Positions 22,127 to 30,065 of a DNA stretch of 64,000 bases are shown one piece after another. Each line of letters starts with the position of its first letter. Positions within the stretch are counted from its first letter, which is position 1. The notes under the pieces are model-generated. The model had not been told where the DNA came from, ran no database searches, and was given only the letters and a program-made list of their open reading frames with translations. Source of the DNA: Microtetraspora sp. NBRC 13810 (GTDB lineage: Bacteria > Actinomycetota > Actinomycetes > Streptosporangiales > Streptosporangiaceae). Location: positions 1-64,000 of the forward strand of contig NZ_BSRQ01000015.1 in assembly GCF_030268685.1 (NCBI RefSeq), in the 5' to 3' direction. The position numbers and the translations under genes are program-made.

Positions 22127-22537
22127 ATGACAACACCAGTTAAGTGCACCGCGTGCGACGGGCGCGGCTGGAAGATCGTCACCCGGCGCGGGCATGTGAC
22201 GGCCGCGATGCTCGGAGAGGCGACCTCGTCGCAGGAGGACTGCGTGTACTGCGACGGGCCTGACCCTGTGGTGGAGATGTTCGAGTGGGAAGTGTTCGTC
22301 ACCATCGACGGCGTTGACGAGATCGGGCCGTGTGGGACCAGTTCGGGGCAGGCCACGTCAATGGACGCACTGCGTATGGCACTGCGCCGGACGGACCTGG
22401 GCGGCAAGCCATGGGGCCGCATCACGCACCGCATCTACGAGTTCGGGACTTTCCCCGACGACTGGTCCCGGCGGGTGATCTTCCATGCGACGCTCGACCC
22501 GGCCGGATCGGTGCGGTTCAAGCGCGCGGACCGGTGA
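22127..22537 (+). CDS. Zinc-ribbon AICE protein (CxxCxGxG)
   Basis: The 136-residue protein opens with KCTACDGRGWKIVTRRG and has CVYCDGP at about residue 43, so the two cysteine pairs can form a zinc ribbon as in the shorter 11164-11340 product. After it comes an extra domain (FEWEVFVTIDGVDEIGPCGTSSGQATSMDALRMALRR, ending FHATLDPAGSVRFKRADR) absent from AICE-1. The stop overlaps the GTG of the next gene. Its function is unknown, and divergence from the XRE gene suggests co-regulation. Confidence 0.7.
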   Translation: MTTPVKCTACDGRGWKIVTRRGHVTAAMLGEATSSQEDCVYCDGPDPVVEMFEWEVFVTIDGVDEIGPCGTSSGQATSMDALRMALRRTDLGGKPWGRITHRIYEFGTFPDDWSRRVIFHATLDPAGSVRFKRADR

Positions 22538-22836
22538 TCGACCAGATCTCAGCCTGGGACATGCCTTGCCCGGCTCCACACCTGCCTCCCTTGCAGAAAG
22601 GCAGCACGCCTCTTGGCTGGCACGTCGTGCACCGGTTCGCCCGGTACAGGGTGGTGGCTTGGACCTGTCACGAGCATCGCGAGACCTGGTACGAGCTGTG
22701 TTCCGCCGGTGGGCTGGTCTTCGTCCGGCGGATGACCGGCGACCCGATGAAGCCACAGATCGCGCAGACTGATGCCTGGTGTGAGGTTGAGGCGCGAGCG
22801 GTGTGGGTGGCGCTGCTGTCCGGCAGGGTGAGATAG
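22534..22836 (+). CDS. Small conserved AICE protein
   Basis: The 100-residue product begins at a GTG that overlaps the preceding stop. It contains VVAWTCHEHRETWYELCSAGGLVFVRRMTGDP and ends in ARAVWVALLSGRVR, matching the pattern of the AICE-1 protein at 11340-11627. The shared TC...YELC.AGG motif includes two cysteines. It has no known domain and belongs to the conserved small-gene block between the XRE and GntR regulators. Confidence 0.65.
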   Translation: MIDQISAWDMPCPAPHLPPLQKGSTPLGWHVVHRFARYRVVAWTCHEHRETWYELCSAGGLVFVRRMTGDPMKPQIAQTDAWCEVEARAVWVALLSGRVR

Positions 22837-22889
22837 CCGTCCCTGCCAATGGCGGAGGTCCTGACACGACAACACTCAGCCGCTACTGT

Positions 22890-22905
22890 ACTTATGCAGA
22901 CAAGT
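22890..22905. promoter_or_regulatory. Operator-like site upstream of gntR (AICE-2)
   Basis: ACTTATGCAGACAAGT differs from the palindromic sites before pra-2 (ACTCGTCCGGACAAGT at 24336-24351) at few positions and lies 23 bases before the gntR start. It suggests autoregulation with an operator different from that of AICE-1. Confidence 0.5.
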
Positions 22906-22928
22906 GGAAAAGTGATTGGGCGGTTGGC

Positions 22929-23645
22929 ATGAGCATGGACTTTGCCCCTCCGAAGTACGCCCGGGTGATGGCGGCGATTCAGCAGCGTATCCAGGACGGG
23001 GAGTACGCGCCGGGCGACATGCTGCCCTCGGAGACGCAACTCGTCCGGGAGTTCGCGGTGGGCCGGACGACCGTGGTTCGGGCGCTTCAAACGCTTGCTA
23101 TGCAAGGCTGGATCGAGCGTGAGCATGGCCGCGGGTCCTATGTGAAGGGCCGGCCGGAGAGTCCAGCCTCGCGGGTACGGCCCGGCGTGGCGACGACTGA
23201 GCAGCCCGAGAGCGCTGACAGCATCCTGGACGTGCGCCGCGTGCCGGCCCCCCGGCACATCGCCCGACTGATGGGCGTTGACGAGCGAACCCCCGTGATC
23301 GCTCGCCAGCGAGTGACCAGACAGGGGGACCGGGTATCCGCGGTCGAGACGCTGTGGTTCTCCCTGGACATCGCTCTCGGCACGGACCTGGAAAAGCCGG
23401 ACCCGCTACGGCACGGCATCCGTCAACACCTGTTGGCCGTCAAGCATCTGCGCTTCGACCACGTCACCGAGCGTCTGACCGCTCGCAAGCCGACCAAGGA
23501 CGAGGCTGAACGGCTCGGTTCGTCCGCTCCAGTGCTGGCTGTGGCGGCTACGGTGCACGACCCGGCCGGGACCGTCCTCATGGTGGTGAGCGTCGCACTG
23601 CCCGGCGACCTGCACGAACTTGAGGACGTCTACCAGGTGAGCTGA
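22929..23645 (+). CDS. GntR/UTRA-family repressor (KorSA-like)
   Basis: The 238-residue protein has the winged helix YARVMAAIQQRIQDGEYAPGDMLPSETQLVREFAVGRTTVVRALQTLAMQGWI and a UTRA domain (PVIARQRVTRQGDRVSAVETLWF, FDHVTERLTARKPTKDEAERLG). It is the AICE-2 counterpart of 11726-12457. The recognition helix differs from that of AICE-1, and the candidate operators differ as well, so the two elements may be controlled independently. The ATG at 22929 starts a protein that aligns well with its paralog. Confidence 0.87.
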   Translation: MSMDFAPPKYARVMAAIQQRIQDGEYAPGDMLPSETQLVREFAVGRTTVVRALQTLAMQGWIEREHGRGSYVKGRPESPASRVRPGVATTEQPESADSILDVRRVPAPRHIARLMGVDERTPVIARQRVTRQGDRVSAVETLWFSLDIALGTDLEKPDPLRHGIRQHLLAVKHLRFDHVTERLTARKPTKDEAERLGSSAPVLAVAATVHDPAGTVLMVVSVALPGDLHELEDVYQVS

Positions 23646-23732
23646 TCGCCGTGTGAGTCGGGCGCAGTCACCGCAGCGGTCGGCTCGATGCTGGGAAGCT
23701 CGGCGGCCCGGCAACTCGGGGAGAGTCGAAAG

Positions 23733-24086
23733 TCACTCGTCGTCATCGCCCAGGTTGCCTAGCGCGTGGCCGTCATACCACACCTGAATGCGCCCAGCGA
23801 GGAGCGTCAAAGTCTCGGGGATGCTTTTCTCCAGCGTGTCCGCCGCGTGGGCGAGGTTGGTCGCCTCGGCCTCCGACAGGTAGACGGTCAGGCGGTAAGG
23901 GCGGCCGTTGGAGAAGTCGCTCGGAGGGGTGTTAAGCCTAGCGGTACGCCAGCCGCGCGGGCGGCGCTGGTCACAGCCACTCTCGTCACAGCGGTGGATC
24001 TTGGCGTCGCAGTGCCCGCACCTGGCGGATTCGGACGAAGGGGCAAGGACGACCGTGTAGAGCCGGTCACCGGTGAGGTCACTCAT
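23733..24086 (-). CDS. Hypothetical protein with cysteine pairs, AICE-2 only
   Basis: The 117-residue product from the ATG at 24086 has ARCGHCDAKIHRC and CDESGC in the first third, a likely zinc site. A later segment, FSNGRPYRLTVYLSEAEATNLAHAADTLEKSIPETLTLLAGRI, resembles a small ribbon-helix-helix-like or regulatory region. It lies between gntR and pra on the opposite strand. AICE-1 has only 121 bases there, so the gene was gained by AICE-2 or lost from AICE-1. Its function is unknown. Confidence 0.6.
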   Translation of the reverse strand: MSDLTGDRLYTVVLAPSSESARCGHCDAKIHRCDESGCDQRRPRGWRTARLNTPPSDFSNGRPYRLTVYLSEAEATNLAHAADTLEKSIPETLTLLAGRIQVWYDGHALGNLGDDDE

Positions 24087-24301
24087 GCCGAGCCTTTCGT
24101 CAGAGGGATGTTCTTGCTCTGGCTGGCTCAACGAGAGGGACAGCCGGAACGCCCTTGCGCAGACCGGGGGAGGCTGGCGTCACTGCTGAGCTGGACCTCC
24201 CGAATGTTGATCAGGCGTCGCGACAATAACCACTCCTACTGACAAAACTACGGCGAGCCGAATCTGAGGCCTGACTGCAGCTCCACTTTTTTCGCTTGTT
24301 T

Positions 24302-24351
24302 ACTTGTGCGGACGAGTGGGGAGCCTTAGAGTTGCACTCGTCCGGACAAGT
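24302..24351. promoter_or_regulatory. Operators and promoter of the pra operon (AICE-2)
   Basis: ACTTGTGCGGACGAGT (24302-24317) and ACTCGTCCGGACAAGT (24336-24351) are imperfect palindromes of one type. A promoter TTGTGC (24304-24309), 17 bases, TAGAGT (24327-24332) lies with its -35 inside the first site and its -10 between the sites. Confidence 0.65.
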
Positions 24352-24393
24352 GGACGACCACCTAGCTAGATCCATCGTGAAAGGACACGGCAC

Positions 24394-24828
24394 ATGGCCA
24401 TCCAGGGACCCATCCCGATCAGCTTCGAGCACGTCTTCCCGCACGGCTGCTACCTCGTCGGGGAGGTCGAGCAGGTCAAGGACTTCACTGCCTCGACCGG
24501 CGGCCGGACTGTCTACGCCAAGGACAAGACCACGGGGGAGCCGGTCTGGCAGGTCGCCGTCATGGACGCGGACCCGGCGGCCAAGCTCGCTCAGAAGACC
24601 GTGGCGGTCAAGATCCTGTCCGTGGTGCAGCCGGTACCCCCGACAGCTCCGGCGGGCTTGCCGATCACGCCGGTGGAGTTCGAGGACATGACCGTCACGC
24701 CGTACGTCCACCAGAACACCGGCCGCCTGGCCTACTCGCTGCGGGCCAGGGGGATGCACGCCCCCAAGCCCGCCACGACCACCACCACCGCCAAGCAGGC
24801 CACCGCCGGTAAGGAGGCGGCGGCATGA
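24394..24828 (+). CDS. pra: Plasmid replication, integration and excision activator (Pra)
   Basis: The 144-residue protein opens with MAIQGPIPISFEHVFPHGC and continues with VEQVKDFTAST, VMDADPAAKLAQKTVAVKIL and FEDMTVTPYV, in register with the AICE-1 product. The C-terminal tail is Thr/Ala/Lys-rich. It begins after GTGAAAGGACACGGCAC, and the ATG of the following gene overlaps its stop. The role as activator of excision and replication is known for pSAM2 and is inferred here from similarity and position. Confidence 0.85.
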   Translation: MAIQGPIPISFEHVFPHGCYLVGEVEQVKDFTASTGGRTVYAKDKTTGEPVWQVAVMDADPAAKLAQKTVAVKILSVVQPVPPTAPAGLPITPVEFEDMTVTPYVHQNTGRLAYSLRARGMHAPKPATTTTTAKQATAGKEAAA

Positions 24829-25133
24829 TCTCCGATCCGTACACCTACGTCACGATGTCGATCAATCCCGGCGGACCCGCGTACCTCGGCGTCTCCTTCT
24901 ACTCGGCCGACATCCAGGTCAGGGCCTCAACGGTCGACTCCGGGCGGCCCTACCTCGACATCGCCTGCAACACCGTGCACGTGCAGATCTCCACCGCCGG
25001 GGCCGGACCGGTCACGGACAGGGACCTCGACCTCGCCCGGCAGATCCGCGACGCTGCCTCGCGCTACCTCGCCGACTGCCAGCGACTGCACCTCACAGCA
25101 CGCTCGGCCGATCCCGGCGACACAGCGCTCTGA
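24825..25133 (+). CDS. Small AICE backbone protein of unknown function
   Basis: The 102-residue protein has the same build as 12998-13291: a beta-rich N-terminal two thirds (YVTMSINPGGPAYLGVSFYSADIQVRAS, LDIACNTVHVQISTAG) and a C-terminal helix DLDLARQIRDAASRYLADCQRLH. Overlap with the pra stop indicates coupled translation. No motif gives a function. Confidence 0.75.
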   Translation: MISDPYTYVTMSINPGGPAYLGVSFYSADIQVRASTVDSGRPYLDIACNTVHVQISTAGAGPVTDRDLDLARQIRDAASRYLADCQRLHLTARSADPGDTAL

Positions 25134-25142
25134 CACGCAAGC

Positions 25143-25176
25143 GGGGCCGCTGGAAGCGGCAACTTCCGGCGGCCCC
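25143..25176. other. 34-nt hairpin before traB, second copy
   Basis: The sequence and pairing are identical to 13301-13334, and it also follows directly after the small gene. It begins 77 bases before the traB start. The preceding bases GCAAGC/GTAAGC are nearly the same as well. Confidence 0.75.
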
Positions 25177-25219
25177 TTGATCTCCCACACACGCGAATGC
25201 TTGGAAGGACTCCAGCCTA

Positions 25220-26662
25220 ATGTTCCGGAAACTACCCGGAGACGAGGCACGCGACCTCGTCTCCACCACCCCCGACACGGCGGTCGTCTTCCGCCCGGCC
25301 GTCGTCAAGACCCCCGCGATCCTCACCGTCATCATCTGGCTGGCCCGCCTCGTCGCGAGCCTGTTCCGGGTGATCTGGCGGCACCCGATCGCGGTCGCCA
25401 TCCCGGCCGCCCTCGGCGTCATCTGGACCCTGCACGGCTACCAGTGGGCGCTGGCCGTCGTCGCCTTCACTGGTACCGCCGTGATGTCCTGGGCGCTGCT
25501 CGACGTGAACTCGTTCCGCGGGCTGGTCGGCTGGCGATTGCTGGCCTGGTGGCGGCTGATGTGGGTCTACCGGCGGCACTGGCACTCGGTGATGGTCGTC
25601 TCCGGCCTTGGACGCCACATACGCGGCCGTGACTACCTGCCCCACCTGGACAAGGTCACCTGCACCTCGTGGGCCGACCTCGTCACGGTGAAGATACTCA
25701 ACGGCCAGGCGGTCAAGGACTGGACCGACCGGGCCGACCACCTTGCCCATGGTTTCGGCTCACGAAGCTGCCGTATCTCCATCGCTCGTGCCGGCCGCCT
25801 GGTCCTCACCTTCCCCCGGCACGACCCATTAGCCGCTCCGCTCCCGGCCGTTCCCATCCCTGACGTGGTCTCGGTCGGCTCGGTGGAGATCGGCAGGCAG
25901 GAGGACGGTCGCCCGTTCCGGCTCAAGGTGCATGGGACGCATGTCCTGATCGCGGGTGCCACCGGCTCGGGCAAGGGCTCCTACCTGTGGTCGGTGATCC
26001 GCGGGTTGCTCCCGGCGATGCGGGAGGGCTTGGCCGAGGTCTGGGCGCTGGACCCCAAGCGTATGGAGCTGTCCTTCGGACGGCCCCTGTTTCGCCGCCG
26101 GTACGCGGCCACCCCCGACGAGTGCGCGGACCTGCTTGAAGCCGCCGTCGCGATGATGCAGGAACGAGCCGACCGCTACGGCGGTGTCCAACGCTCCCAC
26201 GTCCCGACCATCGCGGACCCGTTCGTCCTGGTGCTCGTCGATGAGGTGGCGTTCCTGACCGCCTACCAGTCCGATAAGGCGCTCAAGCACCGGATCAACG
26301 CCGCTCTCGCCGTTCTCACCACACAAGGCCGGGCGGTCGGGGTTGGGGTCATGGCGGCGTTGCAGGACCCGCGCAAGGAGGTCATGAACATCCGCAACCT
26401 GTTCCCCGACAAGATCGCCCTGCGGCTGGACGAGTCCGAACAGGTGGACATGGTCCTCGGTGACGGCGCCCGTGATCGCGGCGCACTGGCCGACCACATC
26501 TCTCCCGTGCCTGCGGTCGGGGCGGGCGTGGGATACGTCCGGCTCGAAACCTCCCCTGATCCTGTCCGGGTGCGGGCTGCGTACGTCTCCGACGACGACA
26601 TCCGCGCCATGGTCGCTCAGTTCACGGCCTTCAAGCGGGAGGAGGTGCCTGCCTGTGGTTGA
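25220..26662 (+). CDS. traB: TraB-type FtsK/SpoIIIE DNA translocase (conjugation)
   Basis: The 480-residue protein parallels the AICE-1 product: N-terminal hydrophobic segments (ILTVIIWLARLVASLFRVIW, AVAIPAALGVIWTLHGYQWALAVVAFTGTAVMSW) and the ATPase with Walker A GATGSGKGSY at about residue 246 and FVLVLVDEVAFL as Walker B. The stretch TTQGRAVGVGVMAALQDPRK is shared word for word with its paralog. The C-terminal end (AQFTAFKREEVPACG) differs, and target-site recognition usually lies near there. It should transfer this element independently if expressed. Confidence 0.93.
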   Translation: MFRKLPGDEARDLVSTTPDTAVVFRPAVVKTPAILTVIIWLARLVASLFRVIWRHPIAVAIPAALGVIWTLHGYQWALAVVAFTGTAVMSWALLDVNSFRGLVGWRLLAWWRLMWVYRRHWHSVMVVSGLGRHIRGRDYLPHLDKVTCTSWADLVTVKILNGQAVKDWTDRADHLAHGFGSRSCRISIARAGRLVLTFPRHDPLAAPLPAVPIPDVVSVGSVEIGRQEDGRPFRLKVHGTHVLIAGATGSGKGSYLWSVIRGLLPAMREGLAEVWALDPKRMELSFGRPLFRRRYAATPDECADLLEAAVAMMQERADRYGGVQRSHVPTIADPFVLVLVDEVAFLTAYQSDKALKHRINAALAVLTTQGRAVGVGVMAALQDPRKEVMNIRNLFPDKIALRLDESEQVDMVLGDGARDRGALADHISPVPAVGAGVGYVRLETSPDPVRVRAAYVSDDDIRAMVAQFTAFKREEVPACG

Positions 26663-26810
26663 GATCGCTCACCTGCTGGACGACCTTGCCTGCGCGGGCT
26701 GCGGCACTTCCAACGTCCTGTGGCTGTACCCGGTCCGGGGCCTGGTGGAGTGCCGCGAGTGCGGGGAGAAGACGTCGATCCTCATCGAGCCCTCGGACGG
26801 TGAGTGGTGA
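26655..26810 (+). CDS. Very small zinc-ribbon protein
   Basis: A GTG at 26655, inside the end of traB, opens a 51-residue frame: DLACAGCGTSNVLWLYPVRGLVECRECGEKTSILIEP. The two CxxC pairs 20 residues apart form a classical zinc ribbon. It overlaps both neighbours (traB by 8 bases, rep by one base), which argues for real coupled translation. AICE-1 has no equivalent, because rep there overlaps traB directly. Confidence 0.65.
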   Translation: MVEIAHLLDDLACAGCGTSNVLWLYPVRGLVECRECGEKTSILIEPSDGEW

Positions 26811-28423
26811 TGAACCTGAACGACAGGGCGACGCCTCGGGCGGTACGGCTGGCTCGGCCCCTTGCCCGGGACGTGGTTGAAGAGATCGCCAAGCAGTACG
26901 GCGTGTGCATCCGCCCCATCCCGCTGCGGCGGCTGGACACCTGCACCGGGAAGACAGAGATCATCGATGTTCCCTGCGGGGCGACGCTGGAAGCCAAGTG
27001 CCCGCCGTGTGCCAAGCGCAACCGGCAGCTCCGCAAGGCCCAGTGCCGGGAGGGCTGGCACCTGGAGGCGGAACCCGCGATCACCCCGGACGATCCGAAC
27101 GAGGATCAGCGGTGGCTGGTGGAGTTCCGCGCCGACATCCAAGCCCAGCGCGACCAGGCCCACGAGGCCGGCCAGGACACCACCGACCTGGACGCCGTCA
27201 TCACCGGCCTGGACGAAGAGATCAATGCCGCCGGAATGCGCGGCAACGTCCTCGGCCGGACCGCTCCCAAGCGATGCCGTTCGACCCGTCGGCGGCAGGA
27301 CGCCCCGGATCTGCCCAAACGCAAGATGACCGCCACGACCCTCGGCCGGACCTTCACCAGTTCCGACGGCAAGGTCTACCGGCCCTCGCTCTTCGTCACG
27401 CTCACTCTGCCCTCCTACGGCAAGGTCCGCGACGGTGTCCCAGTCGATCCAGAGAGCTACGACTACGCTCGCGCGGCTCGTGATGCGCTGCACTTCTCCA
27501 AGCTCGTAGACCGGTTCGTGCAGAACCTGCGCCGCGTGGCCGGGTACGACGTGCAGTACTTCGCCGCTGTTGAACCACAGAAGCGGCTCGCGCCGCATCT
27601 GCACATGGCGATCCGCGGCACGCTGCCCCGTGCGGAGATCAAGCAGATCGCCGCTGCCACCTACCACCAAGTGTGGTGGCCATCGACCGATCAGGTCGTC
27701 TTCGACGGGGATCATCTGCCCGTGTGGGAGGACGGCACCGGCTACCTCGACCCGGCCACCGGCGAAGTGCTGCCCACCTGGGAACAGGCCCTCGACACCC
27801 TCGACCAGGACGACGACGCCAAGCCCCAGCATGTGATCCGTTTCGGCTCACAGATCGACGTACAGGGCGTGCTGGCCGGAACTCCGGACGCCGACCAGTG
27901 CATCCGCTACCTGTCCAAGTACCTCACCAAATCCCTCACCGACACCCTCGACTCCGACGACACCGCCCAGCGTGACCACGCCGCCCGCATGGCAGACGCA
28001 CTGCGATACGAGCCGTGTTCACCCACCTGCCCGAACTGGCTGCGCTACGGCATCCAGCCCAAAGACGCAAAGCCCGGCATGGCTCCAGGCCGATGCAGGG
28101 GCAAGGCTCACAAGCCCGAACACCTCGGCTACGCCGGTCGCCGCGTCCTGGTATCTCGCAAGTGGTCGAACAAGACCCTGACCGAGCACAAGCAGGACCG
28201 CCGCACCTGGGTCCTGGAAGCCCTCGGCGTGCCCAGCGACCCGATCGACCCGCACCGCTACGTCTGGCGGCACGTCCCGTCTGGAGACGCGAACGTCCCT
28301 CCGCTCGCCATGCGGCTGCTGCGCTCCATCCATGAGCGCCAGCGCTGGCGAGCCCATATGAACGCGCTCGAAGTCAGAGCGACAGGACAACCAGATTCTT
28401 CGGCAACTTCACCGGCTGCCTGA
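26810..28423 (+). CDS. repSA: RepSA-type rolling-circle replication initiator
   Basis: The 537-residue protein is the counterpart of 14801-16462. It shows the N-terminal cysteine cluster (CGATLEAKCPPCAKRNRQLR), LFVTLTLPSYGKVRDG, the HUH motif LAPHLHMAIRG, the Tyr motif IRYLSKYLTKSL, and CSPTCPNWLRYG. Three possible start codons lie in a row (GTG, GTG, ATG). I chose the ATG at 26810, which overlaps the stop of the zinc-ribbon gene. Replication from a double-strand origin inside or near rep is expected but not identified. Confidence 0.92.
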   Translation: MNLNDRATPRAVRLARPLARDVVEEIAKQYGVCIRPIPLRRLDTCTGKTEIIDVPCGATLEAKCPPCAKRNRQLRKAQCREGWHLEAEPAITPDDPNEDQRWLVEFRADIQAQRDQAHEAGQDTTDLDAVITGLDEEINAAGMRGNVLGRTAPKRCRSTRRRQDAPDLPKRKMTATTLGRTFTSSDGKVYRPSLFVTLTLPSYGKVRDGVPVDPESYDYARAARDALHFSKLVDRFVQNLRRVAGYDVQYFAAVEPQKRLAPHLHMAIRGTLPRAEIKQIAAATYHQVWWPSTDQVVFDGDHLPVWEDGTGYLDPATGEVLPTWEQALDTLDQDDDAKPQHVIRFGSQIDVQGVLAGTPDADQCIRYLSKYLTKSLTDTLDSDDTAQRDHAARMADALRYEPCSPTCPNWLRYGIQPKDAKPGMAPGRCRGKAHKPEHLGYAGRRVLVSRKWSNKTLTEHKQDRRTWVLEALGVPSDPIDPHRYVWRHVPSGDANVPPLAMRLLRSIHERQRWRAHMNALEVRATGQPDSSATSPAA

Positions 28424-28436
28424 CGGGAGGACCTCG

Positions 28437-28643
28437 TTGGACGAACTACTCAAGGCCGATGAGGCCGCCGCGCTGCTCCACACCTCGGAGCGCTTCATTC
28501 GTCGTCTGATCGCGGAACGGCGGATCGAATTCGTGAAGATCGGCCGACACGTTCGCATTCGTGAATCCGCATTGCTGGCCTTCGTAGCTGCGGGGACGGT
28601 CGAACCGCTGGGGGCTCATGACATCACCGGGAGGGTGGCCTGA
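28437..28643 (+). CDS. xis: Excisionase (MerR-like helix-turn-helix)
   Basis: A TTG at 28437, preceded by GACGGGAGG, begins a 68-residue protein: LLKADEAAALLHTSERFIRRLIAERRIEFVKIGRHVRIRESALLAFV, the excisionase/HTH_17 domain. The motif FIRRLIAERR is closer to the family norm than in AICE-1. Its TGA overlaps the integrase ATG at 28643. The same gene order xis-int occurs in AICE-1. Confidence 0.85.
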   Translation: MDELLKADEAAALLHTSERFIRRLIAERRIEFVKIGRHVRIRESALLAFVAAGTVEPLGAHDITGRVA

Positions 28644-29964
28644 TGGCCAATAAGGACGGCCACCGGCGTTTCGGCAACATCCGCAAGCTTCCCTCTGGAC
28701 GTTTCCAGATTCGATATCCAGGCCCGGACGGGCGGATGCGCACCGGGTCCGAGACCTATGAACGTAAGGGCGACGCCGAACGGGCGCTGTCCCTGGTTGA
28801 GGCGCAGATCATCAAGGGGGAGTGGACAGACCCGGATCGCGGCAAGATCAAGCTTCAGGAGTATGCAGAGACCTGGGTCTCCCAGCGGCCGGGTCTTCGA
28901 CCCCGCACGGTGGATCTCTATCGCTGGCTGCTCAAGAAGCACGTGACGCCCTACCTGGGCGGGATGCAGCTCGGGAAGCTCTCCACCGCGATGGTTCGGC
29001 AGTGGCGGGCCGATCTTCTCGGCAACGGGGTGTCGGTCAGCATGGCGGCCAAGGCGTACCGGCTGCTGCGGGCCGTGCTGATGACGGCGGCGGAAGAGGA
29101 CCACATCATCCCGCGTAACCCGTGCCGGATCCGCGGGGCTGGCGACGAGCATGCCCCAGAACGCCCGGTGCTGACCGTGGCCCAGGTCTTCGAGCTCGCG
29201 GAAAGGGTGGGCCGTCGTCCGATCGGTAACGTCCGCAAGGTCAAGGACAACGTCTATCGGTTGCGCTTCCAACGCCATGGGAGATGCGGACCCATCCGGA
29301 GGTCTTCGCTTCGCGGAATGTCGCTGAGCGCGCGCTATGGAAGATGGGGGCCGATGGCCGGGCCGACTGCGCTCATGATCGACGCTTTCGTGCTCTGGTC
29401 CTGCTGGCAACGTTCGCGAGTCTGCGTTGGGGTGAGGTGAGTGCGCTTCGCCGGAGCGACATCGACCTGAACACGGGGACGGTGCGCGTCCGGGCAGCTT
29501 TTGTCGAGCGGTCCACGGGGGAGATGGTCCTCGGCCCGCCCAAGTCCAAGGCCGGCCGCCGCATCGTCGGCATCCCGCAAGCCGTCATCCCCCCGTTGCG
29601 GGAGCACCTTACGACCTATGTGCCGGATGACCCCGGTGCGCTCGTCTTCCCGGGAGTCAAAGGCGGTCCGCTACGGCGGAGCGGGTTCAACACTCGTACG
29701 CGGTGGGTGGACGTGGTCAAGGACATGGGCCTGCCCGGTCTCCACCTCCATGATCTACGTCACACGGGCAATATGTTCGCCGCCGAGTCCGGTGCCGGGC
29801 TCAAGGACCTGATGGCCCGGATGGGGCACGACAACGTCAGGGCGGCGATGATCTACCAGCACGCCGTACGCGGTGCGGATCGGGCGATTACCGATGCGAT
29901 CGACCGGCAGATCAACCGAAGCGAAGACGACGGCCCGGCCGAAGCGATGGCCCCGGTGAGCTGA
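28643..29964 (+). pseudogene. int: Tyrosine integrase (AICE-2) broken by a single-base frameshift
   Basis: Frame 1 runs from ATG 28643 through the arm-binding domain (RFGNIRKLPSGRFQIRYPGPDG), the core-binding domain and a second arm-domain-like unit, to about 29280. The rest of the protein (RTHPEVFASRNVAERALWKM, ATFASLRWGEVSALRR, HDLRHTG, MGHDN, MIYQHAVRGAD) lies in a different frame. Restoring one G at CCATGGGAGATG (about 29278-29283) would join HG-EMRTHPEVF into one protein of about 440 residues. All catalytic residues are present in the second frame. A sequencing error is possible. Confidence 0.85.
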
Positions 29965-29973
29965 TCGAACGTC

Positions 29974-29995
29974 TAATGGCACGCTAATGGCACGC
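29974..29995 (+). repeat. Arm-type repeats behind int-2
   Basis: TAATGGCACGC occurs twice in tandem, 9 bases after the integrase stop, followed by GAAGATCAAA. It matches the repeats on the other side of the cores and the diverged pair at 4861-4882. Confidence 0.6.
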
Positions 29996-30022
29996 GAAGA
30001 TCAAAGAGTCTCAGAGACGAAC

Positions 30023-30060
30023 AAGGCCCGGGTCGGGAATCCATCCCTGACCTGGGCCTT
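30023..30060. terminator. Hairpin downstream of tRNA-Gly, flanking att core 3
   Basis: AAGGCCCGGGTC and GACCTGGGCCTT pair around GGGAATCCATCCCT. Read from the tRNA (minus strand) the hairpin lies 9 bases past its 3' end, ends in CCTTGTTCG, and is the likely tRNA terminator, supplied by the integrated element. Confidence 0.65.
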
Positions 30061-30065
30061 GGTGT

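Noticed and set aside
16440-28680. TTCGGCAA as a recurrent site (ends of both rep genes, starts of integrase genes, after both repeat B copies)
   Set aside because: Several occurrences simply encode Phe-Gly-Asn or fall in coding sequence. An 8-mer of this kind can recur by chance and the positions have no common geometry.
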